64,000 nucleotides of DNA. Source: Parus major. Taxonomy: Eukaryota > Chordata > Aves > Passeriformes > Paridae. The notes under the pieces are model-generated. The model saw only the letters and a program-made list of their open reading frames with translations. It did no database searches and was not told the origin of the DNA. The DNA lies in the NCBI RefSeq assembly GCF_001522545.3, contig NC_031769.1, positions 71,736,864-71,800,863 of the forward strand, in the 5' to 3' direction. A program made the translations under genes and the position numbers. Below are positions 22,501-34,830 of the stretch, one piece after another. How positions within the stretch are numbered: the stretch's first letter is position 1; each line of letters begins with the position of its first letter.

Positions 22501-25500
22501 CACTGTAGTTGGCAGAATGCTTTTACTGACTTATCTTGGAAGAAAGTTCTGAAATGTCCTGCAAATACTAAACGAGAGAAAAATATGAACAATATTATGG
22601 CACATGGGCAGAGCAAATGCAGTACATGTAGGTAAGAAGGAAAACCAAAACACCCTTACAAAGATTAATTGGTTACTGAAATAGTGTCCTGTGTAAGTGA
22701 TGAAGCAACAAATAATGGAAATAAAGAACATTTGACCACACTTAAACTTAAATGCATACCAAAATAGAGACATACTGAAATAAATATGTTAAAAAAATAC
22801 AGAATTGTCTTTAAGAAAGAGAATGTAAAATTATAATTTTATACATCATAGAAAAATCACTATAAATTGGGAATTCCGATTATCAAGTCACTACCTCAGT
22901 TCTTATTAAGGCCACTTTTAGTGTAGGTGTAGATAAAACCTGCAATAGAATCAGATAATAGTTAAGTAATCTCAGTTCATTGTATGACAGAGGACTTGTA
23001 TAATTAAAACAAGACAATAAATTGAAAGTATGAATGTTATTGACTTGGTTATGAAATATTAAAACTAGGTCTGATGATACATAAAAGAACTTCATTGAAC
23101 ATAATTGGAGTAAACATTAACATATTTTCAAATGCCAACAGGGAAAACAAAAAGCAAAAATATGTCTAGAGTTAGCACTTTTATTTTAATTACACTTGCA
23201 GTGATCACATCCAAATGAGGAAAATTTCATGCAAAATATATTTTTCAATGTATTTTCTTTTATAATTTCAGCACATGCAAGCTGGTTTTAACAAAAGTAT
23301 TTTCATATGTATTCAAGACAAAAAGGGAAGGCTCAAGACATGAAATATGTTTAACCTCAAATTCATAATTTCTTTTATGATGACTTAATGGCAGCTAATA
23401 CATATTTTTTTATGGTATGAAATTAGCTGCTCTGCAAGATTACTGACTTTCATTATGATACAAGTGGGAGGGGGGTTCAACATGGAAATGAAAATGAAGT
23501 ATTTAAATTTGTATTAGATACAATGTATTCAATAATTGAAGTGATTTTATTATTTCATACTAATTACTAGAACATTTCATGTCACAATAGACATGAAAAA
23601 GTGGAAAGCTGTTTTCATATTGTGAAGCAATATAATAAAAGCTCATTAAATTTCAATAGGAGAACTGAAAAGATTGACTGAAATTTTAAAATATACCAAC
23701 TAAAGAATTTTCCTTTCATAGGAAATTTGAAAAAAATACTGGTAATGAGAGTAAATTATGGTGAAAACTCCTTAACAAATAATAACTTGATGAAGATGAA
23801 TAAATTCTCATTTTTGTAAGTTTTGAGTTCATGTACGTTGCTGGAGCAAATTACCTGGAGGTCAAGTCACAAGCTATTACATCAAGGTGCATCATAGGCT
23901 GGATTGACTTTTTGTCATAAGAAGATATGAGATAAGTAGAAACTGTCTAATGAATTTTGGAATGGAGATGAAACTACCTAGATGATTTGTTCAGCTAAGC
24001 TATTTTTATGTGGAATGTTTATTCCATCATGCTTTATCTAGTCATTTACTTTTCTTGAGAAAATGTGCAGTCCTACTTGTCTGCTTTGCAGTGAAGTCAC
24101 TTTTAGAGCTTACCATAAGCTCAATAGCATAGAAGTTTTCCGAAAACTTATCCATTTTATTGCAGGAGAAATTGTTAAGTGACATCAGATACCCCTGTGG
24201 TAAATACAAGTTTGTGTGAATGATGCTTATTCCCAGACAAATGCTATCTTTAAAGTTTCACAGAAAGTAGCAGAGGCTATTAAAATGCATGGAGAGAGTA
24301 TTGCTATTATAAATATTTCCAGTAAGAAAAATCTTGTAATACATGAAACAATAGATCCAGTGTAAAACAGACTGTTTTCAGAATTCCTGAGCATCTATAA
24401 AACTAGTTTAATTTGTGGACCTGCTGATAGTTTCCAGCTCTAAAAACATCAGATCCATGTTGCTTGAGCTGGGTAATTGGAAAGTGTTTCTAACAGAGAG
24501 CCATGCTTCATCTGGCAAATAGATACTATGAATGGAATGTTTAACTTTATATGCTTCTCTGAAGAACACTAATTCTTCTATCCTACACCTTTGTTCTCAA
24601 GCGTTTGTATCCTGGCTTTTTTCCTCATCTTCTCAGTGCTTTCCTCATCTTCTAGCTTGCTCTTTCCCTTCCCAGTACTCGCCTTCCTCTTTTATTCAGC
24701 ATTCATTTCATGAAAGACTAAAAACCAACAAACAAACAAAAAAAGAACTAAGGGACATAGTGGTTTAAATTACATAACACATTATTCTATGGTGTTTAAT
24801 TTTACTTAGGAAAAAGGAGAAAAATAATAGAAAAAATCACATTCCATACAAGGGATAACATATTTTTGTATATGTTGCTTTCAACCACAGAATTTGTACT
24901 TGGACTTCCATCTCCTAAATTTTAACCTGGCATGTCTTTTCTCATGGAAAATCAAACTTATACTTTAGTTAAAAAATATTACAAAGGGATGAAACAACTA
25001 TCAATACTTCTCTGATGCTGAGAATGCCAAAAGTCTTTCCTCACAAAGGGTTACAAGGCTGCGCTGGAATTCCAATGTGGCACATGGAACTTATGAAAAG
25101 AAAATGCTGTAAAGGAATTGTGAAAATAAAACACGTTATTGATCACTCTGTGCTTTTCCATTCTGCTCTTTCAGATATATTCTTGTCCACTGACCTTTCA
25201 GATATGAAGGCAATCTAGTCCATGTTTTCCAAAATATCAGCAATGCCTTTATAAGTACTGTGTTCCTCTAAGCAAGTGTTTAATAAGTGGAAGTCTCATC
25301 AGTTATTAAAAGTGGTGTTTGTATTAGTCTCAGTTTTTACAGAGACATGCAATCAAAGTATGTTTAGAAAATACCTTAGGCACTTACATTTTATATTTAT
25401 ATATATTTTTCATTTCAAAAAATGTGAATTAAATAAAAAGACACTACACTCTTTTCTCAAAATTGAAAAAAGTGCATGTAGGTGGAATTAAGAGCAAGAA

Positions 25501-28500
25501 AACTTTTTTCCAACTATTTTTTCTCATGACAGGGTATTTGCTAAAGCGTATTTGTCTTTAGTGTAACCATTTCACTCAGATCCAATAAGATTATTAATGT
25601 GTATTATCTAGTTCTGGGTTATACTTACTAATAGTAAACAAACAAACAAAAGAAACCTCAGAGCAAGCATAATCCTTAAGAAAAAGGAATAAAGGAATTT
25701 ATGCAGCTTCACTGTCTCAAAAAGTGCAAAGGTATAGTATAATGTTATGGCTCCCTCTTTTGGATAACAGATATCTAGTATTCAATATTAAGAAAACTCA
25801 TCATGTCCTTAACACCAAAAAAATCTCCACAGAGCACTATTTTTCCTCCAGATCTTGCTTAGAAATGATTAACGAAGTCAATAAAACAAGCTTTTATCAG
25901 CTTATTGCAAAATGCAAATATATGGTGGATGTCCATTTTATAAAATATACATGCATTTCCAAGATAACACTAGTTAGAATATTTTTGAAATATGTTAAAC
26001 ATTAGTCTATCAAGTACCTAAAAAACTGGAACATGAAACTCTGATGGATTGCTCCTTATTTTAGCAGTGTTGTTAATACAAAATAGAGAACAATAAAGAG
26101 ATGATTGATGAAAGCACTTAATCTAACTTGCCCTCTGAAAAAGTGAGCAGAAAGGAACAAATTTTACTCTTACACTATTATTACTTAGTTTATAACTGTG
26201 ACTGAAAAATGAAATGAATGGTCACTTGGGTTCTTCTTTTAGAATTTCCATTATAAATGCAACCTAGTTAAAAATCCACAGATTTATATGCATTGGTTTT
26301 GGGATATTTTTGAACATATCATTGAAGAAGAAAAAGAAATGTAACATGATTAGAATTAAAAAAAATCCTGCAAAATATTTTTTATAAAGTGGGAAAGGTA
26401 GGAAAGAGTAAAACTTGAAATGCATCAAATACAAAATAGTGACTCCTGACAGAAGTTAAATTTCTGTGGTTTAAGATCTTTCTCTAATGTAAGATTAGTA
26501 ATCTTTGTTGGCTTTATAGATATTGTTGCATTTAATTCTGGATTTGGATTTTGTTTTCCCAAGTACTGGAAGCAAACACAGTTCATCTACATTAGTATTT
26601 AGTCATAACTCCATAACAGGTTTAATTGTCTTCAAGTATCCCTGTAGGCTGCTCCGAGACAACTGGAAATAAATTTTTTGAGAAAAAAAAAGGCTTTTGC
26701 AAAATTCAGTAGCACTATTCAATAACTTCAGCAGAGCCAGCTAGAAGGCAGTTTATTTCACTCAAAACCCCTTCCTCTTGCTTTCTTATTGCCTTTATAA
26801 AAAATATTGATGTTAGGCAGGCACATATAAATGAATGGATTTACAGGTTTTGTTTAGCACTTTCTATCGCTAAAAATAGCCATTCCTTAACATTCATTAA
26901 GATGTTGAGCTATACAATTATAAAATTAGCTGGATTTATATCATCAACTAACTTAGAATTAGTATGTATTGATGTTCATTTTTATTATACCATTGCAGTG
27001 TGTTTTCTTTTCTCAGCACCCAAAACTGCAATAGGACAATTGCATTTGATATGCTGGGTCATTATTATTCATTCTATTTATTAGTAACAGTTACTATAAA
27101 ATGTTTATTTTATAACCAACACTGCAGTAATGAGATTTAGATGAAGGTACATCTTTCCCATGAAGAACTGCCTGTGGATAGTGCATATAATGGCAGTGTT
27201 TCAGAGTTAGGAAAAACAAGGCAATTTAACAGGCCTTATTGAAAGTAGAAATTAGGCTGTTACACTAAGTGATGCTGCATACTCCCAGACATACTACTAA
27301 AACAAGACAGCAAAATTTGGCTGTAATAAAGACTGAAGACCAAAAAAGGTAAAAAGAAGGAAGAAGTTCATTTGCACAAGGTGTAAGTTTGTTTCACATG
27401 ACATATCTATTCCTATTTAAACCAAGAAAAGATTAAAGCCCAGAGCATGTCACATCCTTATGTATAGGTCATCTATGCACCTTCTTGTTATATGCTTGAG
27501 TTAATTTGTTTTCTTTGAAGTCACAAATTTATTACTTGTCTTAGCTATATGAAACTCAAACAAAGGTATATCTCCTCATATATCCTTTTCCCTTGATTTT
27601 TTAGGAATGCAAGAAGGAAGGGAGACAATCACAGGCATTTCAGCTTATGAAAAAGTGTTTTAAAGCCAGACTATACACTGCCATTTAAATGTTAGACCAA
27701 AAGTACTAGACCAGAAACCATAAAGCAAATGCTTTGCTATAAAAACTTTTTTCAATCTTATTTCTACTCTTTTTTCAGTCTGAAACTGGAACCATATACA
27801 TAGTTTCATGCAGTTATAATTTTGCTTTTTACTCACTTTAAGTCTAAAGGACAAGGAAAATACAGGAAGCAATTCTGAAACGCTGTCTGAGAAGTACTTT
27901 GTGTGTTTTGAATTAATACAAATAAATCACATGAAGACCTGAATATTCTGGGAGTTCTTGCAGAGATATAGATTATTAAGCTCTCAATTCTGGTTCAGGC
28001 ATTACTAAAGAAAAAATGTCACATGACATTTTAAAGCTGACTTGTATTTTTAGAGACATAAACTAGTTATTTCCTTCTCTGGTAGATAGAAACAAAAGAA
28101 AGAAATAGCAAAACAGTTCTTAAAGACATAGCAGGTGATATATTTCTCTACATTTAGATGCAGTTTCAGGTGGGTTTGAAATTTCCTGCCACGGGACTAA
28201 GAAATAAATATGCTTATAAACACATAAAATCTTCACTAATTGTATAAAATTGAGGAAGGCAAAATCAGGAAATATTACAGGAGATCTTAAAACCTCATTG
28301 GGGAAAACTATAATCAAATTTTCGTTATGAAATTGGACATTAAAACCAAACTCTGAGCTACTGCTCATTGTTCTTAGTGAGCTTCTCTGCAGGACTTTCA
28401 AACACCAGAGGGCCACATCCAAGATGTTAGCCCTTGGGAGAGAGTATAGATATTAAACCCTTAGGGAGCAAATTGCAGAACAGGGATGCACTAAAAAAGC

Positions 28501-28740
28501 ATATATACCTAATGGGCAGAGCTATGGATCAGTGTGATATCCTTTCTGTCATTTCATCAGAGAATGGGGAAGCATTTAAAGAAACTGCTATGACCAAAAA
28601 CTACTTTGGGAAGTTCCATGCAACACTTCACCGTCAGTGCTGTGCTTGTGGCTACACAGTGCTCTGTGATTCATTTGTCACAGTTCCCAGGAAAAAAAGA
28701 GAAGGAGTTATAAACCCTAAAGGAATCAATGCCAGATCAG

Positions 28741-28768
28741 GTTGTTTATTTGTTTATTTATTTATTTG
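28741..28768. repeat. TTTG/TTTA tetranucleotide repeat
   Basis: Tandem TTTG and TTTA units after GGTTG. It ends a 111-codon open frame that begins at 28434. Confidence 0.88.
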
Positions 28769-29439
28769 ACCAGGGACTCAGCAGAGGATCTCATTTCAGT
28801 ACAGTGGGATTTCAAGCCACTTCACATATACTACCAAGAATCCTAAATATCTCAGTGTTGAAACAGCTGAAATATTCATTATTTTCTCTAACTTTTCAAT
28901 TGAATTTCCTTGTTGCTTGAGGGTTTCAAGGTATCAAAAGCAATACTAAGTTTTAAAAAACTGTTCCTGCAACTTGTTCCTAGTAAAACTGAAACCCAAA
29001 CTGAAACTGAGGCACAAATGAGTGAAACTGTTAACAATACTTATACAGAACACAATAGTTAGACACATGGGGTACTGGGGAAAAGTCAGGGTAGCTCTTC
29101 AATAGGGAAGTGCTGCCACACAGACCTATTCAAGTTCCCTGAAAGTAGTTTTGATCTCTTTGATATTATATAGTTCTGCTTCTAGAAGGCTTTTCACAGG
29201 GCAACTCACCATATGATCTTAAGCACCCATGAGCTAGAGCTGAAGGTCCCTGAATATATCAGTAATTGATATATAATTATATCAATTATATATATATATA
29301 TATACATTGTGATATGATAGATCAGTAATTTTTATAAAATACAACAATAATTTTAATTAAAATTATTTAAATTTAACAAATAATAGAAGAATAATAAAAT
29401 AAAGAATTAATTTAATTGATTAAATGACAGAAACTGTCA

Positions 29440-29589
29440 GGGAGAAGTAAATAATGAGTTTTGACATTGAAGTGTCTGTTTTGGTGTTCCACAGGGATCT
29501 GTACTAGAGCCAGTACTGCACATACCCATAAATAAACTGAAAACAGGTTTGAATATAAAGGTGAAAAACGTTGCAAATTACATTCAGCA
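29440..29589 (+). mobile_element. Old CR1 LINE fragment (left flank of LTR)
   Basis: GGTGTTCCACAGGGATCTGTACTAGAGCCAGTACTG translates as a decayed GVPQGSVLGPVL reverse-transcriptase motif, followed by INKL and a degraded ADD region. It stops exactly where the solo LTR begins. It is more diverged than the other CR1 copies here. Confidence 0.68.
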
Positions 29590-30178
29590 TGTGCTGGGAT
29601 AAAGTTAATTTTCTTCATAGTGGCTAGTATGTGGCTGTGTTTTGGATTTGTGGTGGAAACAGCACTGATAATGCAGAAATATTTTCATTACTGCTGAGCA
29701 GGGCTTATACAGGGCCAAGGCCTTTTCTGTTTCTCACAGCACCCCACCAGTGAGCAGGCTGGAGGTGTGCAAGAAGCTGGGAAGGGTCACAGCTGGAACA
29801 GCTGACCTCAACTGACCCAAGGGATATTCCAGATCATATGGCATCATGCTCAGGATACAAACCTGGGCAGAGAAAAAGGAAAAAAATGTATCTTCAGTGT
29901 AAAGTAGTTTGTCTTCCCAAGTAACCACTGAATGTGATGAGATGGAGATTGCTCTCCTAGAGATGGCTGAGCACCTGCCTGCCCATGGGAAACAGCAAAT
30001 GAATTCCTTGTTTTTCTTTGATTTTGTGTGTAGTTTTGTTTTACCTATTCAACTGTTTTTATCTCAACCCACAAGTTTTCCCACTTTTCCACTTCTGGAT
30101 CTCTCCCCTGCTCTATCATATAGTGAGGGAATGGCTGTGTGAGGCTTGGTTTCCTCCTGGGGATAAACCACCACAACA
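29590..30178 (+). mobile_element. Solo LTR of an avian ERVL-like endogenous retrovirus
   Basis: About 589 bp starting TGTGCTGGGATAAAG and ending AAACCACCACAACA, so TG...CA bounded. Internal phrases match an LTR I recall from neoavian genomes: TTAATTTTCTTCATAGTGGCTAG, GCTGAGCAGGGCTTATACAG, CTTGGGCATGGGAAACAG-like, and TTTTATCTCAACCCAC. The flanks are CAGCA (29585-29589) and CAGAA (30179-30183), a 4-of-5 match compatible with an old 5-bp target duplication. There is no gag, pol or env, so this is a solo LTR left by recombination. The short open frames inside are not genes. Family name not assigned. Confidence 0.82.
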
Positions 30179-30559
30179 CAGAATATATAATAAAGGCAAG
30201 TGGGTGTGCAGAGGAATCTTATGACTATGGTTATACTAACATACTTCAACTCTGAAAATTTGTGATGTACTTCGCCCATAACTTTTCACTGTAATTACAG
30301 ACCCTAACATTATTTTAGCTTATACCAAGCTCTCCCAGAAAATTCCCATCATGAAATCTCATAAATGTCATGGACATGGTAGACCCATTTTGGACTGAGG
30401 CAGGCAAGAGAAGAAAGTTTATCCATAGGGATTTGAGCCTTGCTGTGCAAACCAGTCTACTTTACCGTGGTCTAATAGCTACAGTAGTTTGCCATACCTA
30501 CATTTGAAGTCTATGTGATACAGTGAGTGGACAGCCAAATGATATATGATGAAATTCTT

Positions 30560-30970
30560 ATCAAACTATGTGAAATCATGCACATGTGAAAAAACCCAGA
30601 CTATACACTTAAAATAATAAATTCATACTACTGCTGTTGGGGAATGACACCATAATGTGACAAGAGATTATACAGGAAAACTTTAGCCCAGGGCTGTGGG
30701 GTCAATAAAAATATGCTATGCCATATATCATGATGAAATTAAGCAGAGAAAGCAATTAAGCTGCTGTTTATAAATGCATGAAGCAACAAATTATGATTGC
30801 CAAACTCAAGAGATATATCAAAAAAAAAAAAAAAAGTAAATAGAAGAGATTCAGAGGAGGGCTACAGATGCGATCAAAAGTCTGGCACAGCTTCCATACA
30901 AGAAATGTTTAAGCAGGCAGTCCCAGAGCTTTCCATCTTAAGCTGAGGGAGAAATTGATTTAAGTCCATA
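30560..30970 (+). mobile_element. Old CR1 LINE fragment (right flank of LTR)
   Basis: Phrases typical of the end of CR1 ORF2 on the + strand: GAAATCATGCACATGTGAAAAAACCC, then AGATTCAGAGGAGGGCTACAGATGCGATCAAAAGTCTGGCACAGCTTCCATACAAGAAATG. These correspond to the usual EFRRATDAIKSLAQLPYKKC-like stretch in decayed form. An A15-16 run (about 30820-30835) interrupts it. Same strand and apparent age as the fragment at 29440, so both are probably one element split by the LTR. Confidence 0.62.
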
Positions 30971-33934
30971 CATTCATCAGTGGCAAAAAGAGTGGAGAGG
31001 GAATAACTGTTTTTTGTGACTTCCAATGGCTGTATTTGTTGTCTAATGAAGATGTCACTCACAATGTTCAAAAACAAACAAAAAGGGTTTGCTCTTTTCA
31101 CAAAATTGGTAAATATGAGTCTCCTTGCAGAATATTGTTTCTCTGAGACACATGCTTTCAAAGAAAATCTTGAGAAAGTCATGGCAAAGAGAATCTATGG
31201 GGGACCGCTACCTTATGTAGACTAAGAAAACATACAGAAGAAAAACTATTATATGCTTCTCCACATTTAAAGGTTATCATGCACGTCTGCTTGTTGAAGA
31301 TACCATTATTTATACCGTCAGGTTACTGACAAAACTAGCACTACTTTATTTTGAATTTATTCATGTTTCATTTTGAAATTATTCATGTTTGTCTTTCATT
31401 AAAATGACATTAGAGTGAAAAAATTTTTGGTTTTTTGTTGGGGGAATGTTTTTAATTTTAAAAAGAGATTTAGACCTAGAATAAGAAAAAGGAAAGTTAT
31501 CAAAATTTATATTTCTGAGATCTATCTTATTCTTTCAAGTGAGAGAATTATAATTTTTAGGTTTTTTTAAAGCATTTATTATGGAAATATAGGATGAAAC
31601 TTCAGCTGCATCAGACTCCTTTCAGATTACCTGAGATAAATTAATAGCAAAAAAAATATGTTAAGTTTATACATTATTTCTGTTTACAAATTCCTATGCT
31701 TTCAATACTCCTGATCAACTCTGAGAATAAAACTTTTCTATATTTTGTGATCCTGTTGGAGACAGAAGAAGGACATAAAGGAGGTTGATCTCTAATGAAT
31801 GACAGCATTCAGCAGCTGTTCAATTCCATGAGGAAGGAAGCAGCGACAATGGGCTACAATTACATTCTGAATTTGCTAACCACCTTTAATTGGTCAGCAA
31901 CTCAGTTTTTCCAGTCCAGAGAAGTGAATGTATAATCCCTTGTAGGCAGTAATTAAGTACTTCTCTGTAGGAACAAGATTTCTTATGAGTCAGATGTACA
32001 TGAGCAAAAAAAAAAGGATGGCAGAGATTTAAGTTTTTTAAAAGACCTTGAGATACTAGCTTGAAGATGTCCTTATTCTGAGAGATTCCAGCTTGTAACA
32101 ATCTCTTTGGCCATTATACAAGCTGTAGAGTCAGAAAGTTTAGCAAGCTCTCATTGTGGTATATGCCATGCTCAGGAGACATGCAGAGATGGGAGGCACC
32201 AGATGTAGAATCTCAGAACGCTTTGTTAGAAGCTTGATGTGTGACCAGAGTAGACTGATACATAATGAGGCAGCAAGAAAAAGAAATTTAGAGAAAGTGT
32301 GTAGTCCCAGTTATCAGGAGAACTGGTAATCCTGTCATTAACAGTGCTGCCATAGGTGAATCTCATCTGTTTCTTGCAGAGAGAATAATGAAAATCAATA
32401 TGTCTGGAAAATAGGGGCCTATAACTCCAGATGCGGTTTGGGTTTGTATCTGGCAGATAGAAAGCTATGCTGCTTATGAAAAAAAACCAACCAAACAAAC
32501 AAGCAAACCAAAAAAAAACCCAACCCCAAAAAACCCAACAATAATAAGTGCCTTAATTTTGGTACCTGCAGAGTATCAATGTCAAAATACAGATGATCAG
32601 GCTATGAGTGACAAAACAGTCTTAAAGGGAAGGAAAAGAGAAAAATTATGCTTTGATGATAGCACTTATTTTTCCTCATGTTTCTAAAGGCTATTCTTTA
32701 AAACCATGAATGTGATGAATGTGTTGCAGTTGTAAATAAGGTGTGGCATAAAAACTTATAATGCAGCTTCATTATATGATAAGAGTGAAATGTGTTCCCT
32801 GTGGAGAAAAATCAGTACTAAAGATCAAAGAAAGATCTTCAAAAGTCCCTGCTTTAAGGGTTTACAAGTGCTGTATTTCCTTGTGCCCCTCATGTTGATG
32901 AAAAGGAGATCCTGTAAAAATATTCATTATTGGAGAAAAAAGTTTTTTGTTTTTTTGGGGTTTTTTGTTTTTTTTTCTCTCTCCCAATGAGAAAATGCAC
33001 ATTTCACATGTGTAATCCAGTGGCCTGCTGTCTCAGAAGCAGATATTTTAAAAGTCTCTTTTAACTTAATTTGATACCATTGCTAAGAATTGAAATACCT
33101 TTTTTCATGATGGTTTGGGAGTGCTGCAGGCTTCATTCACTAGCTAATAGAAGGATGGTTGGAGGACAAACAGTCTAGAAACTGTTTTCATTTGCTCCTC
33201 AGAAGATACTTGGTCCAGAGAAGGGAAGATGGTATTTTCACTGCTTTAAACTACAGCTCTGCCTCTGCGCAATTCTGCCAGTGTTGATTGTCCAAATATG
33301 AATCAACACATTCTCTTGCCAGATCCACCCACCCAAGGGTTTGAGTTGCTTACTGTGAGTGCTATTGAGAGGGTGACTCAGGCTGTAATGAGGTGAATTT
33401 GGACCTGTATCTCCAATGCAGATGCCCAAGAGTCTGGAAAAACTCTAAAATAAATGCTAACTCTCTCTTGTCACAGCAAGAGAAATGTTTTTCCTAATGC
33501 ACCTACAAACCATAGATTTGTTTGCCTAAAGACATTAACTCAACAGACATTCCAATACACATGACTATTAGTTCAAATTCCCTATTATTTTTATTAGTAT
33601 GTCTCCTGGAGTTATGTAACTAAGGGAACCTGCACTGGTGTCCCAGAAATAAAGAATTGCCTTCAGCTGTTTCCTGGCAAAAATTTTCAAATGAGCTTAT
33701 CGTCACTGTATGCAGTGCTGAATAGATAAGCAACCCAATAGGCACAAACCAGTTCTGAATATCTATTCTGAAAGGTTTGCAGTGGGAGCTGCTGAGTGGG
33801 AAAGTGTTTCTTTAGTGTGGTCCATGTTTCTGTGCCTGAAGAAGTTCTGAGTACTTAAACTCGAAGAATGGGTGTTCATCAGTCAAAAAAGCTGTCCCTT
33901 AAGCTTTGAGGATCCCTCAAAAATTTCTTGAGCT

Positions 33935-33966
33935 CTCCTAGAAATAATTTCTCCTAGAAATAATTT
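33935..33966. repeat. Perfect tandem duplication of a 16-mer
   Basis: CTCCTAGAAATAATTT occurs twice back to back (33935-33950 and 33951-33966). Confidence 0.95.
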
Positions 33967-34679
33967 GATTACCCCAAGTTTAGTCCATATGCATATTGGT
34001 TGTTTACTTCTAATCTTTTCATCCTTAGCCCAAACCCCATGAGTAGGGAAGAGGGAAGAAAAAAAAATGCTTTTGGGCAGAAGAATACTAAAAATGAATG
34101 CTGTTTTTAGGAAGTTGTACATCCAGAGAGTATATTCATGTCTGCAGTATGACTGCACTCAGACAATATTTGAGTGCTTCAGCCAGAGGGAAGCATGTGT
34201 ATGCATCCTGGGATACCTTTAATTAGTTGGGGAAGTGATAAAACTGAACCTACAGTGGCGCAGATCCAGCCTCTTCCTAAATCTTGGTATTATGGGTGGC
34301 AGTGTGCTGTTTATAGCACAGCCTTTTGTTGCTACAGTTTCACCATTCTTAGTGCTCAGTCTAGGTAGATTAAAGTTGCATTCAGATATTTTGTTCTCAA
34401 AAAAAGGCTGACAAAGCCAATGAGCCTGATTCCATGCATGCAGGCTACACAAGATTTATATTTGCTATATGCTGTTAAAATACACAGTTATACAGATTGT
34501 TTGGATCATCCTGAACATTAGTTACACCTTTCTTATTTAGAGATCAGAGTGTAGTATGAAGCACTGCTCCTGCAGTTAACTGCTATTTTTAGCTATTTAG
34601 CACCAGATCTTCTTTTAGAACACAAATTTTGCCTCACTGTTAACGAATGAAACAGACTAATGTGGTGTACGTTATCAAG

Positions 34680-34830
34680 TTGCTGAAGGTTAGCTTTTCT
34701 TCATGTCATGCTTATGAGTGACTGTGCTGCACTAATTAAAAACATTGCCATGGCAATTGCTATAGAAACATTTAAATTGGCATCATCAGTAACAAATCCG
34801 TGCTATTGATCCCAGCAAGGCTTATTTCAC
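34680..34830. promoter_or_regulatory. Candidate intronic regulatory block with RFX-type palindrome
   Basis: ATTGCCATGGCAAT (34744-34757) is a perfect 14-bp palindrome close to the RFX X-box GTTGCCATGGCAAC, and is followed by a second palindrome GCAATTGC. CACTAATTAAAA lies just upstream. The mix of homeodomain-like and RFX-like sites and balanced composition resemble conserved non-coding enhancers near neural genes. Conservation cannot be tested here. Confidence 0.33.

Noticed and set aside
28434..28769. 111-codon open frame in intron 1
   Set aside because: No recognisable domain, and it ends in a TTTA/TTTG simple repeat. Treated as chance, though a database search could overturn this.
29734..30279. 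Several overlapping open frames on both strands
   Set aside because: They lie in or across the solo LTR, which has no retroviral genes.
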